In this document: positions 8,783 to 19,800 of the stretch, piece by piece | Position numbering within the stretch: the first letter of the stretch is position 1 | Layout of the letters: the number at the start of each line of letters is the position of its first letter | Source: an uncultured Microcaldota archaeon | GTDB taxonomy: Archaea; Micrarchaeota; Micrarchaeia; Burarchaeales; Fermentimicrarchaeaceae | Length of the DNA stretch: 64,000 nt | Direction: 5' to 3' | NCBI GenBank assembly: GCA_903884505.1 | Contig: CAISET010000005.1 | Coordinates: 1 to 64,000 of the forward strand | The notes under the pieces: model-generated | Told to the model about the DNA's origin: nothing | The model's input: the letters and a program-made list of their open reading frames with translations, nothing else | Database searches by the model: none | Translations under genes and position numbers: made by a program

Positions 8783-11700
8783 TCACTTCGCAAGCTCGTC
8801 CAATTTACTCCTAAGCTTCTGGTATTTCTCTTCGGCCTTCTTCAGCTCATCCGCAGGCATCCCCTCCTTCACCATTCTGTAGAGGTTTTTGCGCTCCTTG
8901 GAGATGGCAACCAGGGTGCTGAGCTTGTCCACGAAGTTTGGGTCGTCGAGCTTCGCGGTTATGTCGGTTCCCAGCTCGTCTATCTTCGCCCCAAGCTTGG
9001 GAACCGTGATTTCTGCCGCCACTGCGGGGGTTACGGCTACGCGCGCCACTGGCGGCGCAACGGCCGCCGGCGCAGCCGGGCTGGCAGGCGCCCGCTCGGC
9101 TTTCGCGGTCTCAAGGTCCTTCTCAATGGCCGCGATCTTCCTATCCATGGTGGGAACGTCCGCTTCGCTGATTATCCTCAGGTTTTTTCCGTCTATGGCC
9201 ATGGCCTTCATGTCTTCAAGCGGCTTCTCCAGTGAATTGGTGCGCCCCCGCAGCTCTGCGGCCTGCCCCGCGGTTATTTCGCCGGTTAGTTCCGCATCGC
9301 TGATTGCAGTTACGAGGCTGCTGCGCCGTTCTATGAGGGGGTTTATCTTGTCGCTCATAAGCTCGAGGAGGTCGGGTTCTGGCTCCCCCACCTTCGCAAC
9401 AACTGCGGCTGGCTGGGGAGTTGGCATCGTGACGGGCGGCGGTGGAGGTGGTGGCGGAGGCTGCTGCAGCAGCACCTCTGGGGGCGGTGGAGGTGAAGGC
9501 GCTGCCGTCTTTGCCGCATTTACCGCATCCGCCTGCGCCAGGTCGTTCAGCTGCTCGCCGCAGTCATCGCAGGACCATGCCGCCAACCCATCAATCTGGC
9601 TCTTTGTGCCTGAGAGCTTCGCGCCGCAGGTTGGGCATTCCTTTTCGGTTTCTATTACCTTTTCCTTGAGTGCGGGCGCGATGGTTGTCGGCGGGGGCGG
9701 AGGAACGGTCCCTGCCTCTTCCTCCTGCTCCGGCGGAAATAGCATATCATCGTAGTCCTCGCGCAGTTCGGCGATGGACTTGCCCATCGCTGCGAGCTCG
9801 GTGATTATCTCCTGGCACTTTTCCTCGCTCAGCCTCCAGAACTGAGATTTGCCTATCGCTCCGAGCCTCTTCGCGTGCGGTTCGAGCTCATCCATCAGCC
9901 CTGCGGCGTCGCTATCCATTATGTCGTCGGCATCCTTTGCCGATTTTATGTCGTCGCGGAGAAGCTTCACGCTGTCCTGCGCGGCCTTGAGTTGAGTTTT
10001 GATTGCCTCGGTCGTGCCCTCGGACGCTACTCCCCCTTCGCCTTCCTCATCGGCCGCGAGCTCGCCAACTGCAGACTGGAAGTCCATCTTTAGGTTCTCA
10101 AACCTCGTGCGCAGCGCCGGGAGTTCCCTGGTGCTGAGCTCCTTGAGCTTGGCTTCGCCCATTGTTTTAGCCGCGTCATCCCTCTTACCCATCATCGTGC
10201 TGAGGGCTTCATGTATCTCCTCGCGCTGCGTTGAGAGGGCTGATTTCTTCGCGTCCGCAAGCGTTGAGCCCTCGATGGAATCACGCAGAAGGATGGAGTC
10301 GTTGCGCAAGCCCTCGACACCGCGGCGTATGCTGCGCGATATTTTGGAAAGCCCGTCCTCCCAATATTCAAGCTCGACTGCCGTGTCGAGCGCATCAAGC
10401 GAGTCCCACTTCCTGCCGAGTAGGAGGAGCGCATTATGCTTGTTGTGCCAGGCGAGGGAAGAGTTGGGGTTCTTCTCAATCGCCTTTTCATAGTGCTCCA
10501 GCGCTGACGAAATGCTGCTGTAGTTGTAAGCCGCGTTGCCGTTGCCAATATGCGCCTCCGCGGCAGCCTGGTCCTTTATGGTTACGGGACCGTCGCGGAC
10601 TGGCCTTGGGGCAAGCTGCCCGCTCTCCCAGCCCAGCCTCTTCTTCACGCGGGCCTTGTCGGTGTCATCTATGTATTGGTCGACGACGTCATGGGCCGCG
10701 CGGTCTATCTCCCCAAGCTGCGCGTAGAGCCACTCGCCGTCCTTCATGAATACTGTGGAGCGGGTCCAGCCCCGGTAGTATTCGATGTCGTCAACCAGCC
10801 TGCTGAACTTCCTTGCGAGTTTGTTCTCCGCGAGCTTGAGCGGCTTGTCTTTGATGAGGCGGTTAAGGGTTTCCGCGTCCTTCACCTGCTTCGAGATGTT
10901 GTCGCGCGCCCCGTTCCTCTTGGACTCGACGTATTTGGTGAGCACCTCATTCACGGGCCTGTCCGCATTCTCGAGCTCCTTCAGTATGTCGAATGCGGTG
11001 CGCTCTAGTAAGACGTTCTTGCGCGTCCATGCCCTGCCGAGGTTTATGTCGTCGATGAGCCGTCCTATGCGGCTTATTTCCGCAAGCTGCGGCTTCGTGA
11101 TTGGCGCGTCAGGGTGCGCGTTGTCGTGCTCCCAGACGAAGTGCTTCACCTCGGTCTTCGGGGACGGCACAATGTAGAGCTCGCCGGCGAACGGGAGCAG
11201 CGGGACTATGAAGGAGAGCCTGCAGCCTTCCATGTATTCCTTCGCCGCCTCCCTTCCGTGCGGGTTGTCGCGCACGGCCTTCGCGAGCCTGACGAATTTC
11301 CTTGTGCTCATGCCCGCGTTGAACTTGTCAGCGGCCTTCGCTATGGCTTTGGCTTCGTCCACCTTCATCTCGTTGAGCGTGCTCTTTGCCTTCAGGACGA
11401 CCCCGAACTTCTTCCGCGTCCCGATGTTCCTCCTCTCGAGGACCGACTGTATCGTGGATGCAGGCGTGTAGGGGCCTCCCCTCATCTTGTCCAGCGCCTC
11501 AATGTGTAAGTATAGCTTCTCGAGGTCGTCAGTGGCGAGAATTGCCTTGCCGACGTCCTCCAAGGTGTTACGGAGCGGGCCCGGGCTGATGACCATCCCC
11601 GGCTCGATGATCCGCAGCGCGTCCTTCAGCTTCGGGTACTCCGCCCTCCTGTAATCATAGGCCTCGATGGCCTTGTCTATTTTCCGTATGTCGCTCCAGG

Positions 11701-13627
11701 TCATCTCGTCGAGATTCTTCTCCAGCAGGTTGTTGGCCTCGACGAGCTTGTTCTTAAGCTTAAAGTATTCGTCCCTGAGTATAGTGCCGCGGCTGAATGG
11801 CTTCTCGCCAACCGTGCTTTCGATGGCGAAGAGCGCTGTCTCGAGTTCCGCAAGCGGCTTGTAGGGCTGCTTCTTTCCGGTGAGCGGATTCCCTTCGTAG
11901 TCGAGCGTGCCGAGAAGCGTGTCATCGGCAGCCAGGAATTTTATGCACTCGCCCTCCTTCTTCACCTTTGCCATGGTCGGCGAGACCAGGCGGATGGCTG
12001 CAAGCTCCTCAGCGGTTATCGCGTTGCCGGCCTTCAGCTCATCGAGGGTCTTCACGAGCGTTGCGCGCGGCTCCGCTGCCATGGCCATGCAGATTTTCGC
12101 GTATGCGCCGTGGGCTGCTTCTGCCAGCTGCTCCTGCGTGAGGGCTGGCGGCTGAACCGTAATCGGGACTGGCGGGGGCGGAGGCTGCTCCTTCTTCACC
12201 TCATCCGGCGCTGGAGGTGGCGGTGCTATGACTGGCGCGGCCTCTGCCGGCTTTGTGATCGGCGGGGGCGGAGGCGGCGGCTCGTTATTCTTCAGGTCTT
12301 CTGGGAGAACCACAGGCATGCCCTTTTTCGCCTCTTCGACGGCCCCTTCCGCCTCGCGCAGCCTTGCTATGATTGGGGCGCGCTTTCCGGCTTTGATATC
12401 GCCGGTCTTCTGCGGGATGTATTCGTCGGGAACAATAGTGGGGGCGACCATCATCTCGGTGAGGGCGCGATTGGTCTCGTCAGATATCGGGACGCCGATT
12501 GTCTTGCATTTGGCTGCGTCGTCCTGGATGGGCATCACCGATTCGAGCAGCAGGTCCACGCGGTTCCGCTCGTCGTTGACTGCCACGTGCATGCGCGACG
12601 CGAGCTTGCCGAGCTTGTCGATGCTTGCGTCGAATTCCTTGCCCTTTTCGGAGAGGTATGCGTCGAGCCCGCCCTGAGTCTCCTTCAGCTGCGCATCCAG
12701 CTCGCCTATCTTCTTGTTGCGCTGCTGGGTGAGGTAGTACTGCTCCTCTGCGGCTTCCATCTCCTTGCCCGCATTGCGCGCGGCGGCCTCGCGCTCATCA
12801 ACCGCCCGGTAAAGCTTCACTGCATCGAGCATCGTTGAGTCTATTTTTGCGTCGGGCTTCTTCGACTCGCGCTCTATGGCTGGCTCGCTGAAGCCCTTCG
12901 CCTTGCGCTCCGCATCGTATGCCTTGAAAGCCTCGTCATGGCTTTCCTCGGCGCGCTTTGCCGCTCCCTTCTTCTCTTCCAGCGCGGCCTCCTTCGCCTT
13001 AAGGTCGTCCTCCATCCCCTTTATCTGCGCGGAAAGCTCGGCCTTCGCCGTGTTGGCCTCTATCGTGGTCTCGACGCGGTCCTTTATGTTCTTGTGCGCG
13101 GCATCGACCTCTTTCTCAATCGCGTCCCTGTCTATGGTGATGCTGCTCCCGAGCTTGTTTATCTCGTCTATCTGCGGCTTCAGCTCCTTTGACAGCTTCT
13201 GGGCAGCCTCCTCGAAATCCACGCGGTAGCTGTCCAGCTTGTTGACCAGGTCCGTAAATTCGGTGCCAAGCCTTTCGACGTCGCTCTTCAGCGGCGCAGG
13301 AATCTCCCTTACTGCGGAGTCCCTGAGCTGCTCGATGCGCTTCTGCTTCTCGGACTCCGCCGTGTAGCTGGCGTGGTATTTGCCTATCTCGTCCCCCATC
13401 GCGAACATGGCAGGCTCGTCGCCCGTCTTGAGCGCGGCGCGGAATTTGGTGTTAAGCTCCGCTATGGGCTCGTCCGAGTCAAGATGCAGCCCCTTCGAAT
13501 TCAGGTCGTCCTTCTTCTCCATCAGCTCGGTGAGCTTCGCGGTGAGCTCCTCAATCCTCTTGATGGGCTCGACCACGTTCTCATCCTTCTTTGGAACTAC
13601 CTTTCCTGGAGGGTTTGCATACGCCAT
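8783..13627 (-). CDS. Giant coiled-coil protein with TPR-like repeats and zinc ribbon (1614 aa)
   Basis: No named family recognised. The first 430 residues are heptad-rich coiled coil, followed by Pro-rich linkers at about 445-505. A helical region contains an internal duplication: RLIDDINLGRAWTRKNV and, later, RLVDDIEYYRGWTRSTV. TPR-like helices occur at about 1025-1090 (ALEHYEKAIEKNPNSSLAWH). A zinc ribbon is formed by C1331-PT-C1334 and C1353-DD-C1356. After poly-proline, the C-terminus (KEGMPADELKKAEEKYQKL) resembles the end of the JAMM protein encoded next. No signal peptide or membrane segment is seen. Start at the ATG at 13627, behind a GGTGGAT site; it heads a three-gene operon with its own TATA box. 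Confidence 0.87.
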   Translation of the reverse strand: MAYANPPGKVVPKKDENVVEPIKRIEELTAKLTELMEKKDDLNSKGLHLDSDEPIAELNTKFRAALKTGDEPAMFAMGDEIGKYHASYTAESEKQKRIEQLRDSAVREIPAPLKSDVERLGTEFTDLVNKLDSYRVDFEEAAQKLSKELKPQIDEINKLGSSITIDRDAIEKEVDAAHKNIKDRVETTIEANTAKAELSAQIKGMEDDLKAKEAALEEKKGAAKRAEESHDEAFKAYDAERKAKGFSEPAIERESKKPDAKIDSTMLDAVKLYRAVDEREAAARNAGKEMEAAEEQYYLTQQRNKKIGELDAQLKETQGGLDAYLSEKGKEFDASIDKLGKLASRMHVAVNDERNRVDLLLESVMPIQDDAAKCKTIGVPISDETNRALTEMMVAPTIVPDEYIPQKTGDIKAGKRAPIIARLREAEGAVEEAKKGMPVVLPEDLKNNEPPPPPPPITKPAEAAPVIAPPPPAPDEVKKEQPPPPPVPITVQPPALTQEQLAEAAHGAYAKICMAMAAEPRATLVKTLDELKAGNAITAEELAAIRLVSPTMAKVKKEGECIKFLAADDTLLGTLDYEGNPLTGKKQPYKPLAELETALFAIESTVGEKPFSRGTILRDEYFKLKNKLVEANNLLEKNLDEMTWSDIRKIDKAIEAYDYRRAEYPKLKDALRIIEPGMVISPGPLRNTLEDVGKAILATDDLEKLYLHIEALDKMRGGPYTPASTIQSVLERRNIGTRKKFGVVLKAKSTLNEMKVDEAKAIAKAADKFNAGMSTRKFVRLAKAVRDNPHGREAAKEYMEGCRLSFIVPLLPFAGELYIVPSPKTEVKHFVWEHDNAHPDAPITKPQLAEISRIGRLIDDINLGRAWTRKNVLLERTAFDILKELENADRPVNEVLTKYVESKRNGARDNISKQVKDAETLNRLIKDKPLKLAENKLARKFSRLVDDIEYYRGWTRSTVFMKDGEWLYAQLGEIDRAAHDVVDQYIDDTDKARVKKRLGWESGQLAPRPVRDGPVTIKDQAAAEAHIGNGNAAYNYSSISSALEHYEKAIEKNPNSSLAWHNKHNALLLLGRKWDSLDALDTAVELEYWEDGLSKISRSIRRGVEGLRNDSILLRDSIEGSTLADAKKSALSTQREEIHEALSTMMGKRDDAAKTMGEAKLKELSTRELPALRTRFENLKMDFQSAVGELAADEEGEGGVASEGTTEAIKTQLKAAQDSVKLLRDDIKSAKDADDIMDSDAAGLMDELEPHAKRLGAIGKSQFWRLSEEKCQEIITELAAMGKSIAELREDYDDMLFPPEQEEEAGTVPPPPPTTIAPALKEKVIETEKECPTCGAKLSGTKSQIDGLAAWSCDDCGEQLNDLAQADAVNAAKTAAPSPPPPPEVLLQQPPPPPPPPPVTMPTPQPAAVVAKVGEPEPDLLELMSDKINPLIERRSSLVTAISDAELTGEITAGQAAELRGRTNSLEKPLEDMKAMAIDGKNLRIISEADVPTMDRKIAAIEKDLETAKAERAPASPAAPAAVAPPVARVAVTPAVAAEITVPKLGAKIDELGTDITAKLDDPNFVDKLSTLVAISKERKNLYRMVKEGMPADELKKAEEKYQKLRSKLDELAK

Positions 13628-13646
13628 AAGATCCACCACCACGGCC

Positions 13647-13660
13647 CAGCATTAATGCTG
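13647..13660. promoter_or_regulatory. 14-bp perfect palindrome at the start of the 1614-aa gene's transcript
   Basis: CAGCATTAATGCTG is its own reverse complement and lies at the inferred transcription start, between the TATA box and the ATG. A repressor site is a reasonable guess. Confidence 0.4.
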
Positions 13661-13680
13661 TAGTTAGCTTGCGATTCCGA

Positions 13681-13691
13681 AGTATATAAAC
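13681..13691 (-). promoter_or_regulatory. TATA box for the three-gene coiled-coil operon
   Basis: The minus strand reads GTTTATATACT, a near-consensus archaeal TATA element, 55 bases before the ATG at 13627. Transcription would start near 13660. Confidence 0.65.
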
Positions 13692-13702
13692 GCGAGCAGT
13701 TA

Positions 13703-13722
13703 CGGCGTGAAATTCCACGCCG
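13703..13722. repeat. 7-bp inverted repeat upstream of the TATA box
   Basis: CGGCGTG (13703-13709) and CACGCCG (13716-13722) flank a six-base centre. It lies between the end of the 3877-residue gene and the promoter of the next operon. It could be an activator site or part of the preceding gene's 3' end. Confidence 0.4.
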
Positions 13723-13760
13723 GAAGCAGGGCTTTGTGAATGAATGTTCAGAAATATGCT

Positions 13761-13777
13761 CAAAAGTTAAAAATTCG
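13761..13777 (-). terminator. Weak T-rich terminator after the 3877-aa gene
   Basis: On the minus strand, CGAATTTTTAACTTTTG lies about 30 bases after the stop codon. Archaeal termination often uses such T-tracts without a hairpin. Confidence 0.35.
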
Positions 13778-13805
13778 TTTGTTCCGTCGTTTGCCGAAAA
13801 CGGGC

Positions 13806-16800
13806 TTATCGGCTGAGATATTCCTTTATAACTTGTATCTTGCTGAGGTAATTCTCGAACATGTCCGCGTACTCGCCATGCTGCCCTGCGCGCAGCGCGT
13901 CACTCCCATAGCCGCCAGTCTGGTCGGCTGACAGCGTATTGTATTCATAGGCAGGAGTCGCAAGGGAGCCGCCATCGACCCATTTGCTCCTCAGGCCGGT
14001 GGACTTTATCTCGCTGGCGTTGTCTTCTATGCCGCCTATCCACGCCCTGCCTTGCGAGTCCTTGCAGAACATGTAGCTGTATCTGCCGTCCTTCGAATTG
14101 AAGACCTCGACCTTCACATCGCCGTAAAGGCTGCTCTTCTGCTTCCAGCCGGTTATGGGCATCGAGAAGTCCGGCGCCTGCCCCGGGTCCGTGAACTTCA
14201 CATCCTCCGGAGCTATCTTGCCGCCTTGCGACGCCGCGTAGAAGTTTCCGCTGAGATGCTCGGGCACGGCCTCAACCTCTCCGAAGTATGTCACATTCCT
14301 CTTCGGCTCTTTGTAGGGCCGCGAGGTGCCGGCGAAGACGAGCCCCGGATTGGCAACGCTCGCAACGCCAAGCTCCACGAGCCCGGAGAGCGCCTTCTGC
14401 GCGGGTATCGGGAGCGTGACGCTTTCCTCGCCGTAGCCCTTGCCGTACCACCTGAGGCCCCCATCCTCCGGATTCATGGTGTAGTTGGGCAGGTAGCGCC
14501 ACACGCCCTGCGAGTTGCTTAGGTAATATGACCTTGCGACCGTCTTTCCCTCCGTCTCTACGTAGGCGACGACCCCGATGCGGGTTCCGTCGATGTCGTA
14601 CGCATTTGAGGAGAACCAGGCGTTGTCTCCTATGGTTATCTTGCGCCTTGGCAGCAGAGCCGGGTCCTTCAGCAGCGCTTTGAACTCATCGGCATTGAGC
14701 GTCTGCCCCATGTATTCCATCGTTCCATGTATCTCTGCCTTGTCGACGATTGCAAGCGCTTCGTCGTAGCTGCCGACCGACTCCACCCTTGCCTCGGCTG
14801 CCTGCGCGGCCTGGCGTTGAGCCGTAGCGGCTGCTGGCGCTGGCGCGGCTTGCTGCTGCGCATTGGGTGGTGGCGCTGCGCGTCCCGGCCCTGGCGGCCT
14901 TTGCGTGCGCGCCTGCGGGCCAGGGGGTGGTGGCGCAGCTCCCTCCGGGGGCTTCTTCGGTATCCTGCCTATTATCTCCGCGCCCTTTTCCCTTGCGTCT
15001 TTGATTCTGAGGCCAAGGTTCTTCACCTCGTCCGTTCCGAGCACCCTGTCATAACGCGCCACTTCATGCGCCACTTTTGCGAGCGTCTCTTCAGCCTCGT
15101 CTAGCTTCACATTGTGCAGCACTGCCATCTCCTGGAGGGATTCAACCGGGGTCGTGCCTGCCCTCAAGTCCTGCGCCATTTGGTCCCGGATGCTGGATGC
15201 CAGGGTGAGGTTGTCGTTTACCTCCTGCGCTGCGGAGTCCCGCTTCTTCATTGCCTCGGCTATCTGCTCAGTGGTGAGCTGTATCGGCGGGAACTTCATG
15301 CGCCGCTTATCCGCAAGCTCCGCAAGGTCGTGCTCCCCCTCTCTTAGTTCCTCCCTCTTCTTGCCGATTTCAGCCTCATTCTTGAATATCTGCTCCTCAA
15401 TCGTCTTGCGTTCCGTTCCCTGCTGTATCTCCAGCTCGATGGGCGCGAGCCTGCCCATCTTCAACTCGATGCCCTTCGGGAGCTCGCCGTTGTTGCGCAG
15501 CGCCTCGGCGACGGCCCGGTTCATCATCGTTGCCTGCAGATCCGTTCTCATGCTGTCGCAGAACGCATCTATCTTCGCCTGCCCTGCCTGGCGCCTGCTG
15601 TTCATCTCCGCATCGAGCGCTGCCGCGCGCCTGTGGCCGGGCAGCTTCTGCTCCGCAAGCTGTATGCTGAAGGTCTTGCCATATTCCTTGACTTCCGCTT
15701 CAAGCGCCTCCATTAGCTGATGGCGGAACGGCGCAACTTCCGCTGCCGCGCTCGTCTCGGCGAGCGATGCCGCGCGCCTGTGGGTTTCCTGCGAGATGAG
15801 GCTGAGCCCTTCTATATTCGTCGCGCCTGCGACTTTCGTGACCTTTATGTCGGCCTCGTCCTTGCCTGCAGACATCTGGAGCGACTCGCTGAGCGGCATG
15901 CCTTTCCCAGTCACTTTTCCGATTGCGCCGAGCCGGACGTATTCATTTTCGCTGAGCAGCCCCTTGCTCAGGGTGAGCTTTTCTATGAGTGAGTCTAATT
16001 CGTAGCCGAGCTTCCTTCTGTAATCCGCTTCGCTCGGAGATATAATCCCGTTCTTGTATTCCGCTACGCTTGTCTTAGGCATCTTCCGCAGCTCTGCCTC
16101 TATCTGTACGGCGGTGTCGTTCACGCGCGCGTCATTGACCACGATGCTGAATGGAGTTAGCTCGAGCTTCTTCGTGCCCATCGCATCGGAGATAGTGTAG
16201 TCTGCCTTGACTGCGTCGGCCGGCTTGAGCATCTTCTTCTCTAGCCCGTCCTTGAGCGCCTTCAGCTCTTCAAGTTCCGGCTCTATCTCCTTGGTGAAGT
16301 AGCGCTCCATCCCGCCGCGCGTTGCCTCAAGGCCTCTCTTCGCGATGGCGAACCTGGCCTCGCCCTCACTGACCGGGTCCCCGGTCGAATTGTCGTATAT
16401 GTGCCACTTCCCGTCTGGCTGGAGCGCGCCGTTGAACTTCTCGTTCTGCACGTGCGTTACCCTCCGTTCCGCGGAGATTGTGATGCGCTCGCTTCCCTTC
16501 GCCAAGTCAAGGCCGCCGCTTTCGGTGAAGCCGATTACGCGGCCGTCCTTCGTTGTGAGCGTGCCTGTGCTGAGAGGGCCCGTAGAAACGTAGCTGTTGC
16601 CCTTCGTATCGGTAATCTTGAGCGGGGCTGCGAATTGCACCCTCTTCTTCAGGAGCGCGAGACTGTGCGAGTAGGTGATTCCCGCCTTGTCAGAGTGTCG
16701 GACAGGCGCCCCGCGCACCAGGACGGTCATGTCGCTTCTCCCGTCCGCCATGTCCTCGAGCGCGGACTCGATGACCGCGAGGGACGCGAGCTTCGCCTTG

Positions 16801-19800
16801 AGCTCCCTGTTCGCCTTCACGTCTTCCTCCTGCGGAAGCCCGGCGTCCGGGAACATGATGCGCAGGTCATTCTTGAGCCTGTCCGAGAGCGCGTCCCGGA
16901 TGTCCGCGTAGCGCGGGTCAGAGGCCCGTGCTGCGACGGCTGCGGCTATCCTCTGCTCTGCGTCGCGGCTGAACGGCTCTGGCTTGAGCATTTTGAGCTG
17001 CGCTTCCACTCTCTTGCGGTAGGATTCGATTATCGGGTTGAACATGGTCCGGTATGGGGCGAGAGCATCGCCCTCCGTGAACTTGTCGAGCGTGAGCTCC
17101 CCGTTCGCGACCTTCGCAGCATTGTTTGGTAGTGTCTTCTCGAATATGTTCTTGAGCGCGAGCCTGCGCGCGGTTATGCCGGTAAGCGCGGCGGATTCCG
17201 CAGCGTCGATTGTCGGCTTTGTGTAGAGCGCCTCCTCCTGCGTCTTGAGGCTTTCAATCAGCGCATCCGGCGTGACACCATTCGGGTCCTTCGCCTTTGT
17301 GCGCAGCTCGCCAATCATGGTTGCGAGCGTCCCCGAGTTGTGCGCCCCAAGCTCTCCGCGCTTGAAGAGGTCTTCCTTCGTGGTTGGCGCATTGAGAATC
17401 GCTGCGCGGTCACGCTCGTATCTGCGCTTCGATTTCATCAGCTCCTCGTTCAGGTAGGAGAGCTTCTTCTTCTCCTTCTCCAGCCGACCGTAAGCTGCCT
17501 TAAGCGACGCCACGCTATTCTTCAGCTTCTCATCACGATTGCCGGCCTCTGTCTTCTCGGCCTGCTTTGGCTTCTTCTGGAACGTGTCTTTTTGGTCGGC
17601 ATACGGGAGCGAAGACAGCGCCGCGCCGGCGAGATTCGGTGCCGGCCTGCCGTCGTCGAGCCTCATGGCGCACATCACTATGTCGGCCGCGGTTATCGGC
17701 CTCTCCATCTTTGGCAGGAAGTGCCCGCTTGCTATTGCGCCCCACATGCTGGAGTTCGCGCCCTGCCACATGGGGCCCTGCCATGGCCCGTATATGCCTG
17801 CCTCCCACGCCCTTCCGAGCGCCATGTTGCTCCAGTCAGTGACGAATGTCGGCCGCATCGGGGACATCTTCAGCCTGTCCGAGGGCGCCTGCGCCCAGTG
17901 CAGCTCGGGCGTGAGCGAGTACCTCAGGTTCAGGTACGAGGCCCTCTGGGTTGCCGTAACGTCGGGCAGCACCCAGAGCGAGTAGGCACCTGAGATTGAG
18001 AACTCTTTGTAGTCCCGCTCGAATGCGGTCTTGCCGAAGCCGCCGAACGGCAGCCTCGAGCTCTTGAGCCCCCTCCTGAACTTCGCTGCATTCCTCATTG
18101 TTAACGATTCGAGCATGTGCTTCTGCATCCTCATGTAGACCGGTATCGTGAGGTCGGACTGGTTGAGCGACGTGCCATACCACTTGTCGTAAATCTTGCC
18201 CTTCAGCGCGCCCTCCGAGTAGTAGCCGAGCGACCTCCTGTGCTCGCCCTTCACGAACCACTCCTTCCACGGAGTGACAGTGTTGGCGTAGCCCTGCTGC
18301 CTCGAGGTCACGGTCTCCGAATAGCCTGAAATCATGCGCAGCCGCTTTGCGACCGGCCCTCCGTAGACGCTCTGGTGGTACAACTTGGCGCTCCTGCCTA
18401 GGGAGTATTTTACGAGTTTCGTGCCGCCGATGGTTCCCCATCCGGCAAGCATCAGCATCGGCGAGGCCATTCCCATGGATGCGACCAGCAGGCAGAAGCC
18501 TGAGGCATAGCCGACGCGCCCGGCCCATTTCCATCTGCGCATCTTCCTGCCCGCCGCCTTCGGCATGGTCGCGAGCTGCGCCTCGGTTTCCTGGAACAGG
18601 TCCGCGCCAGCTGCGTCGAGGTAGGCGTTGCCCCTCGTCGCCTTCAGCGCCATCTTATTTGCCGCTACAGTCAGCGGGTTCAGGGCCTTCTGCCGTGCCT
18701 CCTCCCGTGCCTTCCTCACGTCATATTTTTGCTGGAGGTGCGGGAACTCCTTCTCGAGGTCATCGATGTGCTGGAACGTCATGGTCTCCGCAAGGCCCCG
18801 CTCCTCCCTCTCCTTCATCGAGACGTATTCCCATTCCTTCCCGGTCTCGTAAAGATCGTATTCGAGGAGCTCCACGTCCTTCGCAAGCCTCCACCTGTCG
18901 TTTGCGAGCTTCTGCGTCTTGGTGGGGTCCGTTTCCGTCGCGAGGTCCTCTGAAATCTTAGAAATTCCCTTGTTCTTCTCCGCTATCTCCGCGTTCAATG
19001 CGTCGGACCTTTCCTCGAGTTCGTGCGGCAGTATGCCGACTATCTTCGCCCTGCGCAGCGTGGACCTGACTGCCAGCCTGTTCACCATGTCCGTCTGCTG
19101 CCTCTTGAGGAACCGGTCAATCTTGCTGGGCACGAGCCTGCTTGTCTTGCTGTCCATGTAGCCGTAGATGTCCTGCACGCCTACCTTGATGTTGCGGATT
19201 ATGCCAGGTATCTCCTCCTTCTCGGGATCGGTGAGCGCTTCCTTCCTAAGGTGCTTGCTGAAGAGCTCGACGTCGCGCGGGCCGAGGAGCATCTTGCCCA
19301 GGGCCGCTTTCTCTTCGGCTGGGAGGCCGCTTATCGCCTTCTTCTCGAACGCCTTGACGCCTTCCGTTATTTCGCGCGCTATCCTGTCAATGTCCTTCGT
19401 CCGCGCATCCACCTCTTTCTTCTCGGCATTGCTCAGCCCTTCGTAATTGAGCGAATTTATGAACGTCTTCGTGCGCTTGGAGCCGAATAGCTGCTCCATC
19501 GTGCTGAGGAGCTTTGTCTCCTTCACGAGCGTATCCAGCTTGCGCGTCAGCTCCGCCTTTTCTACTTCGAGCTGCTGGCGGCGCGCTGGATCCTTTACCT
19601 TTCCGAGCTTGCTGGTGACCTCCTCAAGTTGCTCTGAAATCAGCAGCGCGGCGCGGATTGGGGCGACAAGCTTTTCCTTATCGCCAGTGAGCCTCGTCTT
19701 TTCCTCTTCGAGCTGCTCGCGGCGCGCTTGGCCCTTCTCCTTCTCGAGCTTGACGATGACACCCTTGAGCTTCTTTGAAACAGTCACCAGCGCGCGGACT

